Part shown: positions 24,928 through 33,541 of the stretch, piece after piece
Position numbering within the stretch: the stretch's first letter is position 1
Layout: every line of letters begins with the position of its first letter
Source: Armillaria gallica
Lineage: Eukaryota; Basidiomycota; Agaricomycetes; Agaricales; Physalacriaceae
Direction: 5' to 3'
Assembly: GCA_037576215.1 (NCBI GenBank)
Contig: JBANDB010000005.1
Location: 4,340,001 to 4,404,000 of the forward strand
Length of the DNA stretch: 64,000 nucleotides
Program-made: the position numbers and the translations under genes
Notes under the pieces: model-generated
The model's input: the letters and a program-made list of their open reading frames with translations, nothing else
Database searches by the model: none
Told to the model about the DNA's origin: nothing

Positions 24928-25022
24928 ATGTCCACAGGAACTGTCAACTCGGCCGCCGCTTCCCTCCTTTGACCGCGAAAGAGACGTCCTCGGAACGCGC
25001 GGAAATGACAGAATTGAGCATC
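24928..25022 (+). pseudogene. Peroxiredoxin 5' scrap (array unit)
   Basis: ATG then GTVNSAAASLL and, after a deletion, LTAKETSSERAEMTELS, equivalent to the start of the intact peroxiredoxin (STAASLL ... VKETSPERAETVQLS). Same truncation as at 11303. Confidence 0.65.
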
Positions 25023-25422
25023 AGGTTTGCATCCCAGAGTAGATTGTCGACGGCGATGGGAATAGTTTTCCTGCTGAACATCCACTCCCGACTACTACAA
25101 AGTCCACTAAGGCCATTATATCAACTCATTTCGGAAATTTTCTTAATTGGCCAACCGAAGATTCGTATGAGAGCATAATTGTATTTACGCTCTCGAACCT
25201 CAATGCCGAGATGGAAGATACAGTTTACAAAGGTGCACGCTATCTGCCCCATAGACGAGCAGATTGCTCACTACCCGCGAATTGAGCAGTAGTTAAAAGA
25301 GAAATGAGCATGGAGACGGACGGACGAAGTCGACAGGCCTATCAGACTGGGCACGGACGATACCATTGAGGCATCTCACACTTTCTGGAAACCATAAATT
25401 AGCGTTTCGTCTTTGGCATGAT

Positions 25423-25743
25423 CTAACGCTTCTCGTGTCGCATTGGTTCCCAGGAGAAAGCATGTAGCCAACCTAGGCGACCCGTTGGAATACTTTTCCG
25501 TCCTATGTCTGACAAATTGATATGCATACGGCCCTTGATCTTCCAGGGCAATTCATGCAGATTCTCAGTCCGAGTGGCATCTAGTCTTTCGAACCAATGA
25601 CCATCCCGCTCGGTGTCGTATCTATCGGCCCATCTTAGAAGATCATCGACCGTCATCGCAAATCCACTAATTCGTCGTCTATTAGCGAATGTGAATGGAA
25701 TCTGAGTGGTTGACCTTACATTTGATGCATTGTCCGAGGGCAT
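25423..25743 (-). pseudogene. Small unknown protein, copy 2 (damaged 5' end)
   Basis: Reads STTQIPFTFANRR, then ISGFAMTVDDLLRWADRYD, HWFERLDATRTENLHELP, WKIKGRMHINLSDIGRKSIP, TGRLGWLHAFSWEP. Relative to copy 1 (11877-12155) it keeps the C-terminal half but lacks about 36 residues before GFAMTVDD and has a 4-base insertion at the likely start. Family not recognised. Confidence 0.45.
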
Positions 25744-25744
25744 C

Positions 25745-26245
25745 GACTGCGAATATATTTTGCGTAGTTAGCCAAGGGGGTCACGGTTTAAGGAGAAGAC
25801 GTGAATCCCACCGAAAAATGGCAATCCTACCAAAAAGAAAAAACGGGCGCAATCTTATCCCACATTCCCACCGTTTTTGGAGATCCTCATTCAAGATTAC
25901 AGAACAACCGAAGGCTCGAGAATCATACCTTTGGAATGTCTAACCAGTGACAGAGAGGATTTGTCGGTAGTCCCGCAGTTTGTCATCTACTTCCAGAAGG
26001 TCTCCAGAGGATCTGAACACATCCTGTTTGACTGATGCGCAGCTGCAGTCGAAGACTAAGGCTGTCGCCCCGGATTTCTAGGCCAGTGGTAGATATCGAC
26101 GACCGCAAGAGAAAGGCTGACTGGAAAGAAACGGCAGGATCTGCGAAACTGAGTATGCTACAGAATGATCAGAACACCGACATTTAGATGGGAGAGAATA
26201 TACTCGACTTCAAGATGTTACAAGGCATCGCTTTGAACGAAAGTA
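25745..26245. other. Array tail, no gene
   Basis: Matches 12190-12560 in part and then loses similarity. No coding region seen. Confidence 0.35.
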
Positions 26246-26461
26246 GTAAATGGCCAACTTGGAACTTGGTGCGTTGTTTGCTAACATAAGGCCCTCTTTC
26301 TGGCCGTCTCGCATGTCCTTTCGGCCGACTCTCGCTGCCCTCTCCAAAAAGTCATCCACACAAGGGATAGCTCGCCAGCGTCATGACCACGACGTCAAGC
26401 AACGAGCATCTCTGGCTTCCAGGATGCCTTGGCAGTTGGTGAAGGTTGTTTTGGATTATTG

Positions 26462-26560
26462 TTCCATGATGGCTCAGAAGTCCTCGTACTTGAGAGGTCC
26501 GGAGGTTTCGATAGAGTAGCAGCTTGCCTCTGCTCTTCGTTCCCTCGAGCAATATAATAT
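26462..26560 (+). pseudogene. Patatin-like gene, 3' scrap (inverted module copy 2)
   Basis: MAQKSSYLRGPEVSIE and, past a stop, ASALRSLEQ. This equals the C-terminal end of the patatin-like copy at 50680-51873 (AHTSSYLRGPDVSREIDRVV ... CSSLP). It is convergent to the HDAC remnant, as in the other modules. Just upstream (26250-26450) the DNA resembles 52640-52830, another shared piece without a recognised gene. Confidence 0.6.
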
Positions 26561-26740
26561 GTCGCTCTGCACAAAAATGTCTAGTTCGTCGACCGCATGT
26601 ACCACGGTCCACTGGTCCACCCATAGCCCGTCATTGTATAACAAACGAAAGCACAGTGCCGCTCAAGACTGGATACAAATTGCGCTACAATGAATATCAC
26701 TACATTAGCAATACGTACACGGCTAAGTCTACACACCGGA

Positions 26741-27639
26741 TCACGTATCCATCTCTATCCGATTATCCTCCCCATCCCCTCCTCCCCTGACCATAAGCCC
26801 CGCAAAGTCACTCACCTCAAATCCCAGCCCAAAACTTGATCCTCTGTCAAACACCACCCTGCTCTAGAAAAAGTTCTTCCGATTATGCGCAACACCAAAG
26901 TACCGCCCCGTGAGCAGACTCACTGACTGTTTCCTCCTCAGTGTCCGTTCCCGAACGAGGCCGTGGCTGATTCTTGCAGTTTATACATGAACCGTGTATG
27001 TTCTTGGAGTCGCGTGAGTTCTCGATTGGCAGTTTATCAAAGAAAGACGGCCGACTTACGAGCTAGCCGTACATCCAGTTTGTCCTGGGAATCGCTCTCC
27101 TTCCCAAAGCCCAGATGCTCTGTCTAGGCGCGTCGTGCGGGAGCACTGTTTAGCTGTTCAAGCGTTTATCCTGCAAATGGCATCAGACTAGCGGCACGTC
27201 AAAAGAGCACAAAAAAAGTATACCGGACTTGCTCCAGAGACCCGTTCATGTCTTCCATGTTGCAAGCTACGAGAGATATCGAGGACCGAACCATTCTTCG
27301 TTCCAGGAAAGGTTGGTGCCTAGCGTACGGGCTGTTTAGTACGTCCGTATCCGTGCAACGGTGTACCGAGGAGTATGAGGGGTGCGTTTTCTTGCGTGTG
27401 TCCGCGCATCGTGAGATATGAGTAATCGGGTTTGTCTCCCGAAAGAGAGACTGCAGAACGAGGAAGACTTGTATTATCCTGAGAAATACCTGTTAGATGA
27501 GGCGACAAGCAGCAGGACAGTCGACGCACTGGTTCGAATATACTCTTCTGTGATTCCAGGAACATTGACCTTCCATTGTCCTCGTACTGGGAAACTGAAA
27601 CACGCCTTCAAGTGGCGGATTATCTTCCCCAACAAGGAT
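26741..27639 (-). pseudogene. Class I histone deacetylase remnant (module copy 2)
   Basis: Highly degraded. [10 protein letters not shown] near 27630, SVSLSGDKPDY, MRGHTQENAPLILLG, NLSWNEEWFGPRY near 27300, and the C-terminal exon (FMYKLQESATAS near 26995, MDT then TGA at 26741-26743). Most of the catalytic core is lost. Position and orientation fit an inverted module: patatin scrap, HDAC, TFIIIC6, peroxiredoxin. Confidence 0.72.
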
Positions 27640-28074
27640 TAGTACCACGACTGAGGAGGGCTAGGCGCGTGAGCTGGTGTCATGCCGTCGTTGAGCGGGG
27701 AAGTGTTAAAGGGTGGTCGTGCATATGTTGAGAAAGAGCTCCTCGAGGGCCTGCAAAGTTTGGGCACGGCGCGAAAGAGTCTGCCGTCCTGAGGAGAACA
27801 GAAAGAAAGATGTTCCTAAATATCCTCCAACACATCTTATACGGAGATGCTGCACTGGGCAGGGGTGCGAACAGGCGTGAATTCAGACCACGACTATAGC
27901 TCTGGCGACTGCCTCGTCTATGGATCAATATTTCGGTGGGGAGGTGTCGCCTTTATGCAGCGTCGAGACCTTGTAACGAATCGCAGCCTTCTTGTCCGTT
28001 TGCGAGATTCGGTCATGGTTGTCGTGATCAGGAAGAGTGTGCCTTGTTTGGCACGCGCCCTCTCTCTTACCGCG

Positions 28075-28612
28075 ATGTCACTTTGCCCCGGCTACCACCA
28101 AGTCACCCAATTCGGACCAGACGACGACTACAAGGAAGAAGAAGAAGAGATATTCTACGTTATCCTCGAACTGGGAAACGTCGAGCCGGCTCTCATTCCG
28201 AGCTGTGACAGCTACCACCTGGTTGTCAGTCCTTCCTCTGCTCGTCGAGCTGTGATTTACTCTATTCTAGGGCCTGGAAACCCCGACGCCATTTCTACAG
28301 CTCGCTGGGACGGTACTAAAGGGTCGGCACGAGACGTTGTTGGGTACGGAACTGCTGTTCTCTGGTGCGTATGCTTTAGTCGCGTGTTGAAACTACTATA
28401 TCTTGGCCACAGAACACGAACACGCAGTATTCTATATGGAGAGCACACGGCAGCGTATCTGCTTCAGAGAAGTGCGCCTCGAAGAGAAGGGCAAAGCCAA
28501 AACCGAGGCCGACACTTGCTCACTTGTGCTGGATCGGATTACTGGGAAACTCGCACCTCTACCACGCCGGCGGAGGACTCGAAAGATGGAGGTCATCCCT
28601 GAGGATTACTGA
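28075..28612 (+). CDS. TFIIIC subunit 6-like protein (tau55/GTF3C6-type triple-barrel), copy a, intact
   Basis: Exons 28075-28224, 28271-28364 and 28413-28612 give 147 residues. Residues 1-50 are MSLCPGYHQVTQFGPDDDYK, EEEEEIFYVI, LELGNVEPALIPSCDSYHLV. Exon 2 continues GLETPTPFLQLAGTVLKGRH, ETLLGTELLFS. Exon 3 has STRQRICFREVRLEEKGKAK and ends with basic PRRRRTRKMEVIPEDY. Known of the family: the YVTLDLG...L(D)TP.P.LQL.GT..KG..ETLLGT pattern is the TFIIIC_sub6 domain, part of the RNA polymerase III factor TFIIIC. It is convergent with the intact peroxiredoxin; the stops are 28 bases apart. The LDTP of other copies is LETP here. Confidence 0.83.
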
Positions 28613-28640
28613 TGCTATCGTACGCTCCATCTTGTACCGT

Positions 28641-29371
28641 CTACAACTGTGCTAGTATCGTCTTTGCATCTGTAATCGTAATTATGCCTGGATCCTCCTC
28701 GACTGCAACCGACGCGACTTCGTGGTTTTTCACAATCATCACATAACGCTATGGACGATGTCAGTTTGTAATGGAATGAAAGGCTGCCGCTCATACCTTT
28801 GAACGCGGTCCTCCCAACAGCGGTGTAGCGTCGAATATCAAACCCGTGGCTCCAGCAAACTCGCCTTGGTCGTCGGCAAGGAAATGGATAGCTGGCGAGC
28901 AACAGTCAGACACAGTCGTGATTGAGACGGGTAAGACATACGAGTGCCCTTGGGTGCCAGTTTCTCTTTCCACGCACTAAACGAGGGTCAGTACTAGCGC
29001 GCATAGATCAAGCAGCGGACCTACTTCATGACGAACTGGTCATTGACGGCAACGACGTATATCCCAGTCACGCCCTTGGCCTTGAACGCCTCGTAATTGT
29101 CGATGTATCCTGGGATCTGGGCGCTGCACGTTCCAGTGAACGCTCCCGGGACGCCGACCTGCGAGTAGATTCAGTACGATGCAGGACACTCACGGACTAC
29201 GCTCACAATGACGGTGGTCCCACTGAGCTGGACGGTCTCAGCGCGTTCCGGGGACGTCTCTTTCACTTTCAAGGGCGGGAGGGTTTTCCCGGGGTGGATC
29301 TGTGCTGAGCTGAGGAGGGAGGCTGCGGTGGAGTGGGCGGTGTGTGCTGCTCCTGCGATAATGGATGCCAT
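28641..29371 (-). CDS. Peroxiredoxin, Ahp1/Prx5 type (only intact copy)
   Basis: Exons 29371-29207, 29158-29025, 28976-28942, 28891-28797 and 28748-28641 give 178 residues. The redoxin domain shows the peroxidatic motif VGVPGAFTGTC (Cys66), GYIDNYEAFKAKGVTGIYVV, NDQFVMNAWKEKLAP, FLADDQGEFAGATGLIFDAT, LLGGPRSKRYVMIVKN and the C-terminal DAKTILAQL. Family knowledge: such proteins reduce hydrogen and alkyl peroxides with thiol donors, in cytosol or peroxisomes. Here the usual FTPTC is FTGTC. Length is normal for the family. The promoter has a TGACGTCA palindrome 54 bases upstream of the ATG. Five other copies in the window are broken, so this may be the working gene of the set. Confidence 0.88.
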
Positions 29372-29424
29372 GGTTGTAAGAAGAAGAGGGCGAGTCTGGG
29401 ACGCGTTTAAGAACGTTCGGGTAC

Positions 29425-29432
29425 TGACGTCA
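29425..29432. promoter_or_regulatory. TGACGTCA palindrome upstream of peroxiredoxin
   Basis: Perfect CRE/ATF-type 8-mer. It is followed toward the gene by TACCCGAACG and TTAAACGCGTCCC, and the same arrangement is kept upstream of the 47885 peroxiredoxin copy (palindrome at 47831-47838). bZIP factors that answer oxidative stress bind related sites; binding here is inferred. Confidence 0.5.
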
Positions 29433-29519
29433 CAGGCGCGTCATTGCTGCACTTTCATGGATTACGCCGCGGAGTGTTTTCGCCATCCGACTCAATGATT
29501 GTGCTGAGACTATCCGTTC

Positions 29520-30060
29520 TCAGATCTCAGATCTCAGGTCCTCAACGTCAACCATTGATGGTAGCGGGGTATCCATCCTCGACGAAGCATACAACCTTCC
29601 GAATCCTTTAACGGCGCGAGTGCTGTTCTTTGGGAGATCCACCGAAGAAGTCTCCCCCGCGGTGTTCAGTGCCGAACAAGGAACGCCTATATTTCGTTTC
29701 CTCTCGCTCTGATCCCGGTCCTGGAGTTTTCGAGTCATGAGTGGATGATTGGCGGAGTTGGGCGTTGGCCTTGATAGGACGGCTAGACTGCCACAAACAC
29801 GAGAGCGAGATAGACCAAGGTATAGAAGCGTTCCGTGAAAGATGGAGAGCGTGTATGCACTCACCATTCATAGAGACGACGTCAATCTTTAGTACCTCCT
29901 GTAACATTGCAAATGGAACCTTTAAACGAAAACTGTGCACGACCCCCGAGGTGGACAACGTCCGAGAACTGGTATCAGTCAGTCATCGAAAGGAGAATGG
30001 GGGTCCCATAAAAGGAAGAGAGGAACCGCGCGACTGAGCAGCAATTTTAATTAACAGTGA
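29520..30060. repeat. Block upstream of inverted peroxiredoxin copies, copy 2
   Basis: Matches 19250-19700 (for example ATCCTCGACGAAGCATACAA and the GGAGATCCACCGAAGAAGTC string). No recognised gene. Past about 30000 the sequence is unique and AT-rich. Confidence 0.45.
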
Positions 30061-30191
30061 GATGCTATGCTACATCAGGTTATACACGCCAAAAATAATA
30101 TACGTATAATAATCCATCACATACAACACGCAAGAAATATCCAGCAAAATAATACAAAAAATGAACGAAGATGCACGCTACCCATTCATAT

Positions 30192-32326
30192 TCAGGGTGC
30201 GTGTCCTGAAGCACGTCCATCTAAATCAGAATGGCGCGGCGGTGATTCCATCTCAATATCAGGATCAATATCCCCATCCGCATCCACATCAGCGTCTGGC
30301 GGCGGCGGAGGAGAGCGCGACACCCCACCCTTCTCTTCCTCCTCACCTCTCTCAATCACCCTCGGCGCAGGAGAGATAATCCTCGGTGCAGCAACCTTTC
30401 CCAGCCGTGCTCGTGGTTTACGCCTTCCAGTTTGCTCCTCTGATTCTTTCCCATACGCCGCAGCTTGGTCCGCAAGCACGTCCAGCGCGCTAAACCCACT
30501 CGTACGCCGTCTTTTCTGCGACGGGCTCTCAGGCGACGTTGCTCTCCTTCTCCTCCGACTCGGTGGACTGTCCTCTGCCATATTAAGAGCGACATCCACG
30601 AGTGAATCCAGCGGCGTAGGCGGGTTCTTGCTCGACCCTGCTGGAGACTGGTTAGGCGGCCTCCCGACCTGTCGGGCTTGCGGTGTCAGCAAATGCTGAT
30701 ACAGCCCTGCTCCAGGACTCGGTGAGTACACGTATCCTCCCCTCGGACTCCCCGCTACGTGTAAGTAGTGGTTCGACCCACTCGCAGTGGGGGCAACGTT
30801 TCCTCGTTTCGGCGTTCGTGGGCTAGTCACACCGGTATCGCGTCGATAATGAGACGTCGAAGCTGCCGGTCTTGCACGTTCCTTCTCAAGCCTCTCTTGT
30901 TCCCGAGCGATATCACGCTGTCGTTCCGCCTGTGTGACGCTAGAAACGACCGTTGCTCGCTCTCGGCCAATCTTCCGCGCAGCAAGCAATATATGCTCGG
31001 TGCGTGCATCAGATGATAATGTCGTGGGTTGTGATGGTTTCGTCTCTTTTGTCCTAGGTGGGCGGCCCTTCTTGCTGTAAACCGTCTGTCCGGAGCTCTG
31101 AACGTTTTTCGGCCGAAGATGTGCATAAACATCGACGGCAAACCTGTACTGAGGGGAGGCCGAATCTTGCGCTGCGGAGAGATAGGAAGTCTGGCCGTTG
31201 ATATTCGAGGATGGATCTAGCAGGGGAAGGGTCGATGTAGATGCGGTCCCCTCAGTGTCGGATTTAGCTGCGACGCCAGGACCGGTGGGGACAGCTTCCG
31301 CGTGCTTATCCTCATCGCTTCCCCCATGCGCAGGTGGAGGAACCTTCGGGTCCTTGTCCTTTTTCTTCTTCTTTGCGCCCCGTTGCTTCTGTGCGACTAG
31401 AGCACCATCCCCGGTTGCGGCAGGGTAAGGAAGAGATGAAAGGTAAGTCGATGCATTGAGTAATGCGGAATGTGATGGATGGGTAGAGGGAGGGAACGGC
31501 TGGAGTAATAGGATAGGCTTCAACTTGGCAAGCTCTGCTTCGAGTGAGGAAAGTCGCGCAAGAGCCTCTTGGAGCTATGTGCATATTTAACATAGCAAAT
31601 AAAGAGTAAAAGAACAAGGACGCACCTTCTCAGATTTCGCCTTGTTGTCTGATTCTAATAACGAGTTGAAGTATGTCATTTGCTATACACATACGGGATT
31701 AGCAATATACCCAGCACGTATCCGAGGACAGCTTACTTCGGTTTTGAACGCATCGGGATTCTCTTTCGTCCTCTGTGATATCAGCGCTTCCGCCGACCTC
31801 TCCCACCCCTCCTTTTCAGCCTTCCACCGAGCTCGTTCCTCCGAAAACAGCTGAAGCAAGAGTTCTCGCTCTTGCATCAGCCCGGAAATCGTCTCGGCCT
31901 GTTCTAGAAGTTGCGTGGGGTCCCACTGCCTCGTATCCAACAAGCTGAGTACCTACGAATGCGTTACGTGAGTATATATCTAGATTCTACGGAGAAAAGA
32001 CATACCATGTTCGCAAGCTCACGTTCACGAGGTGTTGCGGATTCGTTCTCGCCTGACAGGAGGCCCATTTCCGCTAGCTTGTTCCGATAGCTCTTCCAGT
32101 CTACTTCTTGAGGAGGGTCTGGCGATCTAGCTCTTTCCTCAGAATCGGTACCGTTGGCGTACTCCGTATTTTGAGGGCCGGGGGATGGAGACAGAGTGTG
32201 CATTATATCAGATAGCGCCAGGCTCTGCGGTGGCGCATCGTTGGCCATGGCGGTGAGGAGCTCAGATTGCAGGACGCCAGGGTGAGGAGCAGATCCGGGA
32301 TTGCGTATGTCATTGTTTGGCACCAT
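30192..32326 (-). CDS. Uncharacterised nuclear-type coiled-coil protein, 658 aa
   Basis: Exons 32326-32006, 31952-31737, 31682-31626 and 31574-30192 splice in frame. The N-terminal third is acidic and ends EVDWKSYRNKLAEMGLLSGE. Residues ~108-215 are charged and heptad-like (LLEQAETISGLMQERELLLQ, EERARWKAEKEGWERS, LQEALARLSSLEAELAKL), a likely coiled coil. The C-terminal 400 residues are low-complexity and basic, with KKKKKDKD, KKGRPPRTKE (AT-hook-like RGRP pattern), RRRRRATSPESPSQKRRR and an acidic PDADVDADGDIDPDIEMES end. Basic clusters suggest nuclear location. I do not recognise a family. An upstream in-frame ATG at 32386 is possible. It is the only gene here of this length without a second copy, which suggests a conserved single-copy gene. 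Confidence 0.75.
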
Positions 32327-32724
32327 GGCCACAGCGCGCGTATCACGTGGATTCCCTTTGCCTGCATGAGGTAATTTCATTCTCACAAAGCGCTCATTTT
32401 ATTATAGCAAAGAAAAAAATGCAATTGAAATGTATAACAGCAGTACAGAGATATATCAATTTTGTAGCACTAATACAACCGTCAGTGAGGTGGGGTGGAT
32501 GTCAGAGATGTGGACGTACAACGTAAGTAACTTGCGCGTTTTCTTGAAGATGGCGGGTGCTGATGGACCCAGAGACCTGTTGGCACAAAGCAGAAAACCT
32601 CATCAGAGAAAGTAATGGTGGGGTAAATGAATGGTTGTACATTGGTGCGAGCGCTGCCCTGCGGTACTGAGCAGTACGTTCAATCCATCACATCCGTGTA
32701 CAAGAAAACATGCCATCGATCCGG
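32327..32724. other. Short intergenic region between two minus-strand genes
   Basis: No gene seen. It holds the promoter of the 658-aa protein gene and the 3' end of mago nashi. Confidence 0.5.
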
Positions 32725-33471
32725 TTAGATGGGTTTGATTTTGAAGTGCAGTGAGATCAGGGAGAATATAAGACACTGAGCAGGTTGGTTACACAATGCA
32801 AGGAATACAACGACGAAGGACTTACCCTGAGATCCTGAACGAGGTAGTAGAACACACGGAGCCCTTCTGGGTCCTCGCTGTCCTGGATGTCGACCAACGA
32901 TCCGATCTTTGCAGTCTTTTGTGGTGTCAGCACTGCAACCGAGAGAACGAAGAACTCACGCCAACTCACCTCGAATGCGATGTGATCGTTGCCTACACGA
33001 ATCTCCAACTCCTGCTTTCCAACGATATTCTTCTTGGGCCAGTTCGTGTCATCTTCCCTGGGAGGACGTCAACGGGGTGTAGAGCAAGACGAAAAAGAAC
33101 GGACTTGGTGATTTCGCTAGACTCGACGATCCTCTTGAGCTCTTTCACCACCATCGGCCCAATCCACACTGAAAACCTTCGTCAGCAGCAGCTTGGGAAC
33201 GACACGCCCCGACTCACTTTCTTTGCGGATGAGACTGTCGTTTCGATAGTTGGAGTTGTTGGCATATCGCAGACGACCATGCGAGTACTCGAATTCAAGG
33301 AATTCGTGGCCATGTTTGCCTGAATGGCCGGTGCTGGGGAATCGTAAGGAACAGTGTCAGAAAGAGTGCATCGAGGGAACATACTAGTATCTAAGACAGT
33401 AGAGGTAAGCTTCATTTCAAGGACGGTAAACGGACGAACCTAAGGTAGAACGGGTCGCTGTCTGTGGACAT
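32725..33471 (-). CDS. mago: Mago nashi (exon junction complex core protein)
   Basis: Seven exons: 33471-33440, a 6-nt microexon 33390-33385, 33333-33218, 33168-33105, 33057-32970, 32915-32826 and 32775-32725. The product has 148 residues, usual for the family. Visible are FYLR then YY from the microexon, [105 protein letters not shown] and FKIKPI. Known role: Mago forms a dimer with Y14 (RBM8A) in the exon junction complex deposited on spliced mRNA, acting in mRNA localisation, decay and splicing of neighbouring introns. It is head-to-head with the HDAC, 70 bp apart. Every exon joins in frame with GT-AG introns near 50 nt. Confidence 0.95.
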
Positions 33472-33541
33472 GGTGGTGGTTGAGGAAAAGATGTCACGCC
33501 CTGTTACTCGTGACACGGGTCGATCTTACCCAGCCGCCACC
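33472..33541. promoter_or_regulatory. 70-bp bidirectional promoter region, mago / HDAC
   Basis: The ATG codons of the two divergent genes are only 70 bp apart, so promoters and 5' leaders must be shared or overlap. No TATA-like sequence is seen; CGTGAC and GGGTCGATC-type GC-rich strings are present. Confidence 0.6.

Noticed and set aside
27523..27545. tRNA B-box-like GGTTCGAA
   Set aside because: It is antisense HDAC exon DNA (EPV... region); no A box or cloverleaf.
28015..28602. 251-codon plus frame overlapping the TFIIIC6 gene
   Set aside because: It reads through the introns of the real three-exon gene; the domain match appears only after splicing.
29520..29867. Minus frames of ~115 codons
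   Set aside because: They lie in a duplicated block with no domain; the frame is not kept at 19250-19700.
32796..33323. 175-codon plus frame
   Set aside because: It is the antisense shadow of mago nashi, whose seven exons are certain.
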